Shown: positions 47,216 to 58,610 of the stretch, piece after piece
How positions within the stretch are numbered: the first letter of the stretch is position 1
How the letters are laid out: each line of letters starts with the position of its first letter
NCBI GenBank assembly: GCA_037957365.1
Contig: JARHVA010000349.1
Location: forward strand, 2,451,001-2,515,000
Length of the DNA stretch: 64,000 bases
Direction: 5' to 3'
Source: Torreya grandis
Taxonomy: Eukaryota > Streptophyta > Pinopsida > Cupressales > Taxaceae
Position numbers and translations under genes: made by a program
The notes under the pieces: generated by a model
The model's input: only the letters and a program-made list of their open reading frames with translations
Told to the model about the DNA's origin: nothing
Database searches by the model: none

Positions 47216-48010
47216 ATGTTGTCTGGTGATACGAGCCTTGTATTGGAGATTATGTTACAAGGCAAAAGGATGATGTTCATCAAGAAGATCAAGGGCATAA
47301 AGGTAAACTTCATGCAATTCTTCATCGAGAATAATGCCATGAAGAGATATGCAAAGAGAGGGAAGCTCAACTTCTAAAGGAAAAATTGACTTGAAACCAT
47401 ATAATAGAGAAAATGGAGTTGCCTTAGTGGTAGTACATATGCTAGTCTGATAGGCCCAAAGTGCACGATAAAGATGAATATGTGAATTTATGTGGGTTTC
47501 AAAAATTGTATTTTATAAAATTTTATTGAGAATTTTATTAGTGGCCTTAGCTTGACCATTGCATTGTGGATGATATGGTGTGGAAAATTTGTGATTGATC
47601 TTGCATTTGCTACAAAGTTGTTTAACATGTTTGTTTTTGAAACTACCACCATTGTTAGAAATTATGGTATGGGGAATGCCAAAGTGACAAATAATTTGGT
47701 TAAGAATAAATCTATAAATGGTAGGACCAATGACGTTAACGAGGGGCATGGATACCCACTTGGTAAAGTATTCAATAGTGGTGATGATAAATACATTCCC
47801 ATCTTGGGAGCGAGGAAGTTTACCAATGACATCAAATCCCCATGTGGAAAATGGCCAAGGAGATTTGATAGTTTTAATTTTGATAAGAGGTGAATGGATA
47901 AGATCATTGTGAAGCTGACAAGACGTACACATTTTATCATATTCAATTGCATCATTTTTAAGAGTAGGATAAAAATAACCTATACATAGGCATTTGCATG
48001 CTATAGCATG
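47215..48010 (-). pseudogene. Tat-2 integrase core
   Basis: The zinc-binding end is seen as KMCTSCQLHNDLIH (about 47,935). The core runs from 47,932 to 47,513 as one open frame of 139 codons. The first catalytic Asp is present in WGFDVIGKLPRS. The second reads Asn (TIISNNGGSFKNK) and the Glu reads Lys (QCNGQAKATNKIL). Both are G-to-A changes in the coding strand, so the enzyme is dead although open. The 113- and 64-codon plus frames here are shadows. Confidence 0.85.
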
Positions 48011-48369
48011 TTTGATATAGTGACCACTACAAATTCCCCCATGTACTTATTCAAGAAGAGGAGGAACCTCATCTTGCATAACACAATAGATCAAGGTACC
48101 TTCAGTATGGTGATAATAAAGGATGTTGTGTTGCAATACATACTTAAAATCTTATTTGTGAATACATGTCTTTTCATGAGATTCTAAATTAGGAGGATAA
48201 GTTTAGTGTTTTAATAATTGAATGATGTATTTATACCAAGGGATTTGTCTAATGGTAACAACCTCAATATGATAAATAAGTGAATCTTGTAGTTGAGTAG
48301 AAGAGGGAGATTTTTTTATTTGTATAAGAAAACAATGATAAAAAATAACTTGATGTGGATGAAATAGAG

Positions 48370-48757
48370 AAGCTGAAGAGGCAAGAGAATCAATAATGGA
48401 ATTTTGATCTCTAAGAATAGGCTTAATATTGAAAGAGATAAAATCCTTAGCAAGAGTTGTTGTAATTTGATGATAGGTGATAAGGTTCTCACTTTTGCAT
48501 TGATAATCACCACTAACTTGATGGTAAATAAGTTGAGAATCACCTAAATCATGAAGGTATTGAATGTCTAAGTCAAGAGCAACTCTGATGCCTAAGATAA
48601 GAGCTTTGTACTTGATCATATTGTTGGTGACATCAAAGGTGAAGTGAAAAGTTAAAAGAATGATATTACCAAAAGGACTTGTGAGAATGCAACCTACCCC
48701 AACTCCTTGAAGGCATTTATCACCATCAAAGTGAAGAGTCCAAGTATCCTCATGCAA
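48370..48757 (-). pseudogene. Tat-2 second RNase H (aRNH-type)
   Basis: The 184-codon open frame 48,757-48,203 begins DTWTLHFDGDKCLQGVGVGC, with the first catalytic Asp. The Glu position reads Lys (MIKYKALILGI; E-Y-E-A is usual). The second Asp is kept (HDLGDSQLIYHQVSGDYQ), as is the last Asp (NSIIDSLASSAS). In Tat elements this additional RNase H lies between the RT-linked RNase H and integrase, as here. A 199-codon plus frame at 48,707-49,306 is mostly the shadow of the two RNase H domains. Confidence 0.82.
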
Positions 48758-48899
48758 GTCAACATTTATTTTAGGGAGTTCATTGATAACTACCTTTGGT
48801 TTAGTAGTACCAGAGGGAATGAAAGATTCTTCAAGTTGATTGGCTTCAAGGTAGGTAGAAAAGCTATGAAAATAATCTTTGAGAGAGATAGCTTGATTA

Positions 48900-49440
48900 A
48901 GACCTTAAATGTAAAGCATATTATCATCTGGAAGGTCATCTTGAAGGGAATAAGTGGTTGGAATAAGAGCTACAACAAGTTGGTTAGCTATGTCTTACCC
49001 TTTAATAAATTTTTGAGTGATGATGCGAAGATCAAATTCTATAAGGAGGACCATCCATTTGCCAATTCTATCTCTAAGAAGAGAGGCTTTGGAGAAGAAA
49101 TAATGAAGGGGGTCAGAATGGACAATGACATAACTAATTTGGTAAAGTATGTAGTGATGAAGCTTTTCAATCACAAAATATATAGCGAGGCAATCACACT
49201 CAATTTTGGTATAACATGTTTCATAGTCGATGAGGCCTTGACTAATGTAGTAGATAACATACTCTCTTCTCGTATCATCTTATTGGGCAAGAATTTCCCC
49301 AACTAAAATAGGTGTGGAAGAAGGATATAAAATCAAAGGTTTATCATTGGAAGGATGATGAAGTGTTGGTGGATGAAGCAAAGAGTCTTTCATGTTATCA
49401 AAGGCTTTTTGACATGAATCCGTCTATTCTAAATCAATAA
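48900..49440 (-). pseudogene. Tat-2 RT-linked RNase H
   Basis: Minus-strand pieces: FDNMKDSLLHPPTLHHPSND, LILYPSSTPILVGEILAQ, REYVIYYISQGLIDYETCYT, KIECDCLAIYFVIEKLHHYI, VIVHSDPLHYFFSKASLLRD and GKWMVLLIEFDLRI. These follow the ordinary Ty3/gypsy RNase H in order (first Asp altered, Glu in IECDCLA, Asp in VHSDPL). Two stops. Confidence 0.75.
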
Positions 49441-49471
49441 TTTTCTTGAAAAGGGAATTAATTCAGTGAAT

Positions 49472-50289
49472 TCAATATGCCATTTTAGGGATGAATTGTC
49501 TAATTTCCCAAAGTTTGCCTAAATAAGTACAAATGTCAGGAATAGAATGAGGAATAGGCATGTTGATGATAACACTAATTTTGGTAGGATCAACATCAAT
49601 ATTGTAGAGAGAGACTAAGAATCCTAATAATTTTCCAGATGTGACTCCAAAGACATATTTGTAAAGATTAAGTCTAATTTTATATTTAAGGAGATGGTCA
49701 AAGATGATATCAAGATCAAAGAGATGGTTTTTATAATGTTTGGATTTAACAATAAGATCATCCACATAAGTTTTAATAATTTTGTGAATGATATTGTGAA
49801 ATATGTGAGTCATTACACATTGGTAAGTGGCTCTCCAATTTTTGAGATGAATGGCATTTTGACGTAGCAATAGGTGCCCCATTTCATGGTGAAAGTAGTC
49901 TTATGTTGGTCTTTGGGAGTGATATGAATCTGATTGTATCTTGAGAAACCATCCATAAGAGATAACATTTCGTAAATAGCTGTGGAATTGACGATGCCAT
50001 ATATGGAAGGTAAAAGGAAGTTTTCCTTGGGATAAATAAGAATAAGGTTGTAGAAATCAATACAAAAATTAACAACCATAGTGACTTTATTTTGAATGGG
50101 AAAAATGTTGGAAACCCATTCAAAATAATCCACTGGTTTAATAAATTTAGCATCAAGTAATTTGATGATTTTCTTATGACATAAGGTTAAAACTTTATGC
50201 ATAAATTTCCATTGCTTTTGATGCATAGGCTTGGCATCAAGATAAGTAATGATATTATGCACCACAATGCTAGGGTCAATTTCAGACAT
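49472..50289 (-). pseudogene. Tat-2 reverse transcriptase
   Basis: Frames 50,289-49,813 and 49,882-49,472 join with one frameshift. Landmarks: KLLDAKFIKPVDYFEWVSNI, VTMVVNFCIDFYNLILIYPK (the R-x-C-x-D-F-R region, Arg lost), LSLMDGFSRYNQIHITPKDQ, TTFTMKWGTYCYVKMPF, YVDDLIVKSKHYKNHL with the catalytic YVDD intact, and GKLLGFLVSLYNIDVDPTKI. The domain is almost complete and is followed directly by RNase H. Confidence 0.88.
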
Positions 50290-51560
50290 CTCCTCATAGG
50301 ACCAAGTGAAAGCCTCATGATATTTATCAAAGAATAAGCTAAAATTATCATGTTCAATAGGTGAAATCTCTCAAGAGACTATAATCGATCAAGGACAAGA
50401 TGGTGTACTATATTAAATGTGAGTGGTTTCTTTAATAAGCATGGCATTACCATCTTGAAAGTGGTATGGTACATTAGGTAATGCTGAAATTGGATTTATT
50501 TTAGGATCAATGCTAGCAATAAAGTTGTTGAAGTAAGGAGTTTTAGTTTTGAAATTTCCAAGTTTATGATGCTATCAAGGAAGTTGAGGTTCTTGGGCAT
50601 GAAGTATCTCAAGAATAGCTTCATCACCAAGCAAGGTAGGAAGAGGACCATGATATTCAACATCTACTCCAAGATCAAGAATTTGATTGTCATTGCTATC
50701 ATACTTAATGAATTTGATGGACATCAGTTGCCTTAGAATCAAGTGTAATTTAGGGAATAGAAGAAGTAAATGGAGTAGAAGAGATGGGTGTGTTGGTGGA
50801 TTTGATGATGAGAGAAATATATGATGTAATGATTGGATTGATAAGTGGTAAAGGAGATGTAGATATTTTCAGAGGTTTGGGAGGCATAATTTGCTCTACC
50901 ACCCAAGGAGTATCAATAAGATTAGGATTGACAAGAGACACATGACCTTCAAGATCTAAGGTACAATACACATAAATGGTATACACATCTTGATTAAAAT
51001 CATGGATTTGGGCTAAAGTTTTTTGGTAATGTTAGACATTCAAGTCTCTAGATTGAGCTTGAGCCATGATACAATTATCATCATATGTTGGAGAAATCAT
51101 ACAAGCTTGAGAATCAAGGGAGTTTTAGAAGGTAAAATCCCAATATTATTGAATGTATGAGGAGACATGATGAGAGGATCTTTAAATAATTTAGCCACTC
51201 CAAAATCATTACAAGTGAAGGCATATTTTGGTAAACAATCCTCCTAAGCATTGTATGGAGGGGAAAGTTGGTAATCTCATCAATAAGAAGAACAAAATGG
51301 TCTCTTGGTAATAAAGAAGGAGGAAGCCATTATGAAATATATGGAGGTAACTTGGTACTATTGCAAGTATGTTTCAATTCATTGGGCTCATCATCATTAG
51401 AATCCACAAGAGTAACTTGTAAATAAGAATTCATGTTGATGAACTTGGGTAAAGGAGCACTGTTAATTTTAGGATTTGTAGGAATATGATATTGAGGTTT
51501 ATGATTAGGAAGCTAGATACTCCATGGATTGGGATCAACTTCATGCTTGTACTATTTCCC
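50290..51560 (-). pseudogene. Tat-2 spacer between protease and RT
   Basis: Decayed frame with acidic and Pro-rich pieces, such as a 78-codon frame at 50,986-50,750 (VEQIMPPKPLKISTSPLPLI) and NSYLQVTLVDSNDDEPNELK near 51,400. Such 1-1.5-kb spacers also separate protease and RT in Tat-3. No domain recognised. Confidence 0.5.
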
Positions 51561-51900
51561 ATTATGTAATAATTTAATACATTGACTACTAAAAGAAGTA
51601 ATGGCCCTCATTCGATGAGTCCATGGAAGACCAAGAATGATATTGTAAGATAAAGGGAGATCAAGGACCAGAAGCTTGGTTTAAATAGTCTTAGGTCCTA
51701 CGGTTAATGGAAGCCAAATACAACCAAGTGGATTTTGATTTGTCTTATCAAAACCATGACAAGTAAGATGAGTTTTCTTGAGATGATCCTTTTTATAACC
51801 AAGTTGTTGTATAAGCCACAAATATGTCACATTAATACCAGAGCCTTCATCAACTAAGACTTTTATGATAAGAGTGATATTAATGGTTACTTTTAATTAA
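51560..51900 (-). pseudogene. Tat-2 aspartic protease
   Basis: The minus strand reads ITLIIKVLVDEGSGINVTYL at about 51,880-51,825, then GYKKDHLKKTHLTCHGFDKT, PLGCIWLPLTVGPKTI, LSYNIILGLPWTHRMRAITS and FSSQCIKLLHNGK. The fold order is that of plant Ty3/gypsy proteases ('VLVD.GS..N', 'YN.ILG.PWIH'). The catalytic Asp is kept, with Glu where Thr/Ser/Asn is usual (DEGS). Confidence 0.8.
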
Positions 51901-52319
51901 AGAGAGGTAGATCATCGACATGAAAAAGAATTTCATCATTAATCATGTCCTCTTCAAGAAACTCAATGGAAGGCTTGGAAGAAGTACACGAGGTTTTAAT
52001 GGTATTGACATTAGTAGGTTGAGAAGCAATAGAAGGTGGTTGTTCATCGATGGAGGATGGATCTTCAATTTCTTGAAGTTGTTGCATAAGGAATTTATGA
52101 TGATAAGATGAAGTGCGAACCAACTCCATAAGAGGGGTCTTACAAAGCATAAAATTGAGTTATTCAAGAAAATTCCAATGAGATTTAGAAGAACCAACAT
52201 GAGTTTTAGAAGGTAAATTAGTTTTATAAGGTATATATGTGATTGGAGGATCGAAAGGAGGAAGTTATTCCTTAGGTGCATTTGAATCAACATTAGAGCT
52301 GGTAGTATCTTTAAGAATT

Positions 52320-53880
52320 TGTTCTTCTAAACATGGCTTTTAGGCTTGGTAATAAGATCTTTGTGAGCCATTTTAAGACGATAATTGGTCTTGGTAGTGT
52401 TAGCATATTGAGAGTTGCTATAATATTAGTCATAATCAATATCGATGGCATAAACATATTTGATATTTGATTGATTATTAGAAGAAGATTTTTGTTTATT
52501 GGATGTAGAATCTTTGAAAGTCTATCATTTTTTGGATGCAACAATGTATTATTGACAATGAAGATTGATCATAGCTTCATGATTGAATGAATCACCAAGC
52601 ATATAAGAGACAAAAAATTTATTGATCCCTCTACAAGATTCATGAGAATGCCCAATGTCAGCATGGAACCAACAAAATATATTAGGGTCATACCACTTAG
52701 GAGGATCATTGGGATAGATGAAAGGTTTCAAGGGTGGTAAAATTATTTCATTTACTAAATCAAAAGAGGTGTATGATAAGGTGAAGGAATATCAGTTTTG
52801 GTAACTCCTTGTTTGGTTGGTGGAGTGTTACTAGTGATAACATTAGAAGTTTGGAAAGATACTTTAACTAGTTTAGGATTAGTTTTGAATTGCTTCATAA
52901 GAAAGTCATGATGCTTAGCTTGATAAATAACTTCATTAAGTGTTTAAGGAGCAAAGGTTTGAAACTTATATTAGAGAGTAGGAGTTAAAGTCATGATAAT
53001 GAGTTTAAATACATTATCATCATTCATGTTATGATCATCTTTATGAGCTAAAGATTTGCATATTTTGATAAAGTCATGAGCTGATTTAGTGAGAGATTGC
53101 TTAGCATTGATGAAATGGTTAAGACAATTTTTGGGAAGATCATTGTGTTAAAACTCTTTAACCAAAGGATTAACCATATATTTAAGTTGCCAAATAGAAT
53201 GATAGGGTAGTTGATTATATTCTAACACATCACTAGTAAAGGTTTTGACTAAGGGTTTGCAGTGGTGAATGTATTAGTTTGGATCCACTTTTTGTAAAGG
53301 TTTCCAAAGGCTTTAAGAAATGAGTTAAGGTATTTAGTCCCATCATATTTGATAGTTAGAGATATGTTACCAATATCTATGGAAATAATGAAGGGAGCTA
53401 AAGGCTCATTTTGAATAGTTTGAAGCATATTGTTATTCATTATGGGTTGAAGAATAACATTACTTTAGGCATCCCTAACAGGTGGTGGAAGTAAATAATT
53501 AGGATTAGCTTGAGGATGAATAGTTGGAGGTTGAATAACCACATTGATTAAGTGTTGTTGAAGTTGCATCATCTGGTTGGTATTAGAATTTTGCATAATG
53601 TTCATTTATTGAATGACTTGGGATAAAATTTGAATTGTATTAGGAGGTGGGTTGGTGTTTTTAGGAGCACTGCCCATATTGGTATTAGGGGGAGGATTGC
53701 TAGAAGAAGGATTACTAGAGGGATTGTTAAGTAAACTTGTATCAATCACTCCCACATTAGTTTGAATATTTTGAGAAGTTTCTTGGTGAGTATAGAAAGG
53801 ATTAGATCTATCAAATTCATCTTGAGGTGTTATTTGCACCATGTTATAGTTCATGGATGAAGGAGGAGAAGAGGTGCCCT
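52320..53880 (-). pseudogene. Tat-2 gag
   Basis: The start region near 53,880-53,854 (SSPPSSMNYNMVQITPQDEF) leads into a Pro/Asn/Gln-rich part. The capsid follows: SIDIGNISLTIKYDGTKYLN, SFLKAFGNLYKKWIQ, HSIWQLKYMVNPLVKEF, CLNHFINAKQSLTKSAHDFI. The C-terminal open frame 52,731-52,549 has a knuckle-like PNIFCWFHADIGHSHESCRG (C-x2-H...GH-x4-C). Stops are few per kilobase. Gag would build the particle and bind RNA. Confidence 0.75.
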
Positions 53881-53899
53881 AAGAGTGATGGTGCTCTTG

Positions 53900-55530
53900 G
53901 GAGGAAAAGAGAAGAAGAAATGAACATCCCATATAGTATCTAAATGGATTCAAGATATACAAGAAGATTTTGATAGGAGATTTCATTTATACTAAAGAGA
54001 GATGAATAAAATGCAAAATTAGAAAGATAAAGAATTAGATTAAAAAATAGGGAAAACATAAAATAATACAAGGTTAACTGGGTCAATCTAGTATAGTGAA
54101 CAAAAATAGGAAAAATATGGAAAAGGAGTTGTAGACTATATAGGGTTGAGTGGGTAATACAGTGAACAGGGGAGTAAAAAGGTACAGGGTCAACTGTGTC
54201 AACCTAGTACAATAGACAAGGAGAAAGAGAAAGATTATAACAAGTTATGAGCTAAAATAAGATAATTTTTTGTAGCTAATATAGGAAGGAAAGTGCTGAA
54301 AGGAAACAAATAGACAATTGGATCAACGCTGGCTAATCCAATTGAGGCACACAAAACAAAACCTTGTACTAATGCTAGCAAATGTAAGTTTTTGCATACA
54401 CAACTGAGCAAAGATCAAATAAATAACTTGAAAAGTAAAGCTAACTAATTAGTCAACTTGATTGTTAATTAGGTTATTAAGATATGATTTTTAATGTGAT
54501 TGGAAGTTGGCTATAAGTAAGGTACTAGATATCAATCTAAGGTTGGTTTTAGGTAGTTTGGGCTAAAAAAGACTATAGTGGTAATGATACAGGGTTGGTA
54601 TTGGGACCTACCCCCTTACTACACACACCAAAATGATAAGGGTGTCAGGTGCTTAGCTAGAATATACCATTAACCATGCTTTATACTTAACTAGAGCATC
54701 AAATCAGCTTCCCCCTTGGTGATCAAATCCAAGTAGGTTGGCCTAGGGTAGACAAAATATTAAAGTGCTTGTTTATGTTTTTGTGATTTGGTCATGTGTG
54801 CATAAAATAGAAATAGTGAAACTAATAAATTAATTAAAAATCCCATAATTAGACTATGTGAACTATTTTAAGCGTGTAAGCAACAAGAAAAGAAAGTGTG
54901 AATTAATTACTAACAGATATATAGTTAATTCCAACTTGAAATAAGGTATAGTGTTAACACTATATGCAAAAAATATAGAATAGGGTTGAAAGTGTCAAAC
55001 CTATACTGAAAAATCAAGGTTTTAAAATGAATTGGGTCGGTAGTGTTGATCTAGTTATTTTAGATAGCACATAGAACACAAAACTAGGTCGACAATGTTG
55101 ATCCAGTTGACTATGCAAGGACAGTTTTAAAGACTACAAACTATGAAAGGAAATATAGAAAAGAAAGAAACAAAGAGGTAGAAAGGAATGTTGGTGGATA
55201 AAAGATGTAATGAAGGAATATTGATGATGAATAACCTTGAAGTATGCTTGAGAAACCTACAAACTAGGTTGACATAATCAATCAAGCCGTACAAGAACCT
55301 GTTGAGAAGTGTTGAAACTATAAGGGGTTGATTGGGTTGACCTAGTAGGCTAAATTGGGTGTTTGAAAGGCTAAAAACCTATACTGGGTTGACTAGGTTG
55401 ATCCAATTGCCTGTTCTTAAAAACCTATGCATAGAGAAAAATAGTTGGATTGATAGAATAAATCTAGTGTGTCAAAATATATGATCAAAAGAATGAAAAA
55501 GTGAGAGAAATCCTATAAGGGTTAGTTTCA
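53900..55530 (-). other. Tat-2 leader with recurring GGGTTGAC/GTCAACCC motif
   Basis: The 1.6-kb leader between PBS and gag has no long frame. A roughly palindromic motif of 20-25 bases returns about eleven times, near 54,072, 54,142, 54,186, 54,311, 54,982, 55,031, 55,084, 55,262, 55,324, 55,383 and 55,442. From 55.26 kb on it is spaced about 60 bases. Forms include GGTTAACTGGGTCAATCTAG, GGGTCAACTGTGTCAACC and GGGTTGACTAGGTTGATCC. Confidence 0.7.
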
Positions 55531-55545
55531 CATCAGGTTCACCAA
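55526..55545 (-). other. Tat-2 primer-binding site
   Basis: The minus strand reads TTTTGGTGAACCTGATGTG directly after the 5' LTR end ACATACA. TGGTGAACCTGATG would pair with a tRNA 3' end. It differs from the PBS of Tat-1 and Tat-3. I cannot name the tRNA. Confidence 0.55.
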
Positions 55546-55547
55546 AA

Positions 55548-56742
55548 TGTATGTAATTATAAATAAATCATGTCTATAAATCAATCCTGGCTCAGAGAAG
55601 ATAGATCATACCTACACTTTTGATCAGGGATACACTTGTTAAGTGAGAGCATGTCCAATATGGGGATCCATTGGACCTGATTATGGGATCACTTGTTATA
55701 ACATATCATGCTAAGAAGGGTTATAAATACTATAGTCTAACACAATCACACAAAAACCCAAATGGATTTCTAAGGTTTAAAGCATTCACTTATTCTAATA
55801 ACAAAAAAGTAAAATCTAATCTAGTGCACACCAAAACTTGTGGCATAAAGTTGGGGTTATAAACAAGAAAACAAACATGTATAGGGAACTTCAATTAAAC
55901 TAAGTATAAGTAACACCCTAATACATAAAATATGAAAGATAGTATTATTCTAGCCAACACTTATTCTACTTCTATCTACTAAAAGAGAGGAGAAGAAAGT
56001 TAGAATATACTTACCTGAATGTGAACCCATCAAGACTCAATCTCTCCCTTAGCCAAAGGGGATCTACAAGAGGTTGTTGTGGTTTGTAAAGATCACTAAG
56101 AAAGTCCAAAGCATCTAAGGCTTATCCACAAGACTAGATTCTTTAAATAATAAACCTAAGCTAAGTCTCCTCAAGTAGAATGGTGGAAGAGCAGATTGTG
56201 AAGAAGTGCAAGCAAATAATAAATCTTGATTGCACATATGAATAATGATTGAAATGATCTTGTATTTATAGGTGGATCTTACCCTAAATCCTTCCAATAA
56301 TGTTGGGTGTATAGGGTCAACCCAATCAACCCAATGTGTTTTTGGGGACAATTTACTCAGTCTAAACTAGGTCATCCAAAGGGATAACAAGCTAAGAAAG
56401 TAAAGAATACCCCTAGATTGTACTGGGTTGACCTAGTCAACCCAGTACAACTGACTGACCAAAAGGAGTTTAAGACAAGAAAAAAGAGGAATGGAAAGAG
56501 GAAAAGACTAGAGGAATACTCAAGGGAGGATAAGTAGCTTAGGGAAAGGTTTTGGGATATGGTTGGATTAGTAATAATGTGTAAATAAGGGACAATAATC
56601 CTATGAAGCACCAAAGGTCTACCCACCCTTTTCCTAGTGCATCCCTTAGGGCATGCACTCAGAGAGATTGAATCTTGATGGGTGCTTACAAGATGTAAAG
56701 CATCAGTATGTGATAAAAGTTGAAAAATATTATTTATATACA
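55548..56742 (-). repeat. Tat-2 5' LTR (1,195 bp)
   Basis: On the plus strand it runs from TGTATGTAATTA to TATATACA. TATA-like CCTATAAATACAAG is at 56,274-56,261 (minus). Two strong copies of the leader motif (56,313-56,338; 56,423-56,447) lie in U3, and a 21-bp inverted repeat spans 56,026-56,046 and 56,662-56,682. Open frames at 56,115-56,743 (minus) are not recognised. Confidence 0.88.
56261..56274 (-). promoter_or_regulatory. TATA box of the Tat-2 5' LTR
   Basis: CCTATAAATACAAG on the minus strand, conserved at 44,177-44,164 in the 3' LTR. Confidence 0.5.
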
Positions 56743-56747
56743 CACCT
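56743..56747. other. Tat-2 target-site duplication, right copy
   Basis: CACCT, identical to 43,480-43,484. Confidence 0.85.
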
Positions 56748-58610
56748 CAATAGGTGGTGACTAACATTCCAAAACAACAGACATAATCTAATCTACCACT
56801 GTAGCAGAGGTAGAATACTATGCGGCATCAATAGGGGAAACAAATGCTCCAGCTTGATGGGTAGTGACAAACATACCTCTACAATTATAGACCAATATGT
56901 ATTTACAATCATGAATGCTGTCTAATCAATAACATGTGTCTATTGGTTAAAAAAAATGCTAAACACCCAACAAATATCTAGCTCACAATAGGCGTTTACA
57001 CAACAAAGAGGTACCATTATCTAATAAGAACTAATTAATCAGTAATTGCCTTTTACTTAGCATGTGCCATAGATCCAAAGATAGGCCCTTGGTCTAAAAT
57101 AAGTTCCCCTTATTTAACCAGGTTTGACTAATCTACAACAAGTCCCTACTCAACCTCAATAGGCATAGTATTTTACCCAAAGCCATATCCTTCCATACCA
57201 AACAAAATTCCCTCAAAAGTAAGGCTATTTATTGAATCTAAAACATAATATAGCCTAATAATGCATGTAATTTCAACAATCACATCCCAATATATAGATG
57301 CATATTCTTGGTCAGTTTACCCATCAAACTAACATTTTGTAACAAACCATACCTCTATTATACCCAGGTCAAGGTAATCCACTTTTGACTACCCAACCTC
57401 AGCCAAATATACCATCTAGTTTCATGTCACAAGAACTACAACAAATAAAGGATGAGATTATCACTATTAAAATGGGAGGTAGACCAATAAATTCAAGTTA
57501 GATGATGTGTGTTCATAGTCATTCAATATAAAGTATCTTAAGATACCATTTCCTCTAGGTTATAAACCATTAAAATTTGATAAATACAAGGGTAAGGGAG
57601 ACCCTAAGGCCCATTTGATAGAGTTTTTAGTCACTTTCCAACCAATGGCTTATAGTGACATTTACCTACTAATTTTGTTTCTTTGAAGTCTAGTAGGACA
57701 TGTTTTAAATTGATTCCTCATGTTGCCAAAGAATTCCATATCTAATTTTGATGACCTCTCAAACAAATTTGTGAAGCATTTATCCTATAATATCGAGCAT
57801 GATATTTCATTAGTATATTTGAATCAATCCAAGAAAAAAATTGGTGATACCTTTTCAACCTATCTACATATATGGAGAGTGCTTTCTAATCACTTCAGCC
57901 ACAGCTTACCAGACAAATAATTATCCACTACGTTTACTAAAAATTTACATAGTGAGATATCCTATCATCTAGACCTTCAATGTGTGCATAATTCAAAGAG
58001 ATTATCGAAAGGATTATAAAATTAACCTCCTAAAATCAGATTTAAAGGGCCCTTACTAAAAAAGGGATTATCAAATTAACCTCCTCAAATCAAAATTAGA
58101 ACCAAAACCAAGGCGCAGGCCCAAGTCAATGCCCTAACTAAGTCTAAATGTAAGCATCAACACTAGCTCATGCTAGCAACTATGATAAATCCAAGCAATA
58201 CAGTCATAATAATAATGTTTTTGGAAATGGAGTCACACCATGTCCAAATGGTGAAAACACCATTTATTCAGCCTATGCCACAAATTCAACTTATTCCTAA
58301 TTAATAGCCTAATCATCAAGTGTAGCCTACACAACAACCTAGACCAACTCCTCAACTACAACAACCAAAACCTTTTTAAACCCCTCTAATAAGAATAATA
58401 CCCACTCCTAGAGTCTTTAGTGATCTTGGTGAACCTATCAAAGTAGTGTTTAGCAAGCTAGCCATAACTAATATGATTAGTTAGCCTATTCTAAAGCACT
58501 ATCCTGAAAGTATACCATACCCAATTTGATACAAATAGCATGAGTTATATGAATACCACCATGTTTATGGGTATTCCATATGGCATTGTGTGTAGGTAAA
58601 GCACCTTATT
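56748..58610 (+). pseudogene. Tat-3 gag, remainder
   Basis: A Pro/Ser/Tyr-rich stretch (57,030-57,330; STTSPYSTSIGIVFYPKPYP, SIPNKIPSKVRLF) precedes the capsid domain. That domain runs YKPLKFDKYKGKGDPKAHLI, EFLVTFQPMAYSDIYLLILF and the 66-codon open piece 57,720-57,920 (LPKNSISNFDDLSNKFVKHL ... FSTYLHIWRVLSNHFSHSLP). This is Retrotrans_gag. Near 58,540-58,610 YEYHHVYGYSIWHCVQVKHL-like sequence resembles the knuckle 'C.YH...GH....C', with the first Cys reading Tyr. A frameshift lies near 57.6 kb. Confidence 0.8.

Larger units (their letters stand above)
43485..56742 (-). mobile_element. Tat-2: complete-length Tat-type Ty3/gypsy element nested in Tat-3
   Basis: The 13.26-kb element lies on the minus strand: 5' LTR (55,548-56,742), PBS, leader, gag, protease, RT, RNase H, second RNase H, integrase, a long 3' region with tandem repeats and an antisense open frame, PPT, and 3' LTR (43,485-44,625). 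A perfect 5-bp target duplication CACCT flanks it. Two RNase H domains define the Tat lineage. In a 395-base LTR stretch aligned by eye about 39 positions differ (about 90% identity), so it is younger than CRV. Confidence 0.9.

Noticed and set aside
47552..47912. 113- and 64-codon plus-strand frames
   Set aside because: Shadows of the open integrase core of Tat-2.
48707..49306. 199-codon plus-strand frame, the second longest in the window
   Set aside because: It lies antisense to the Tat-2 RNase H domains, which show catalytic motifs in order. The plus frame has no recognisable domain.
43508..56749. First choice of Tat-2 boundaries at TGTCTATAAATC and ACCTCA
   Set aside because: Those limits give no target duplication. 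Moving to TGTATG (43,485; 55,548) and TATATACA (56,742) gives CACCT on both sides and a PPT and PBS at the right places.
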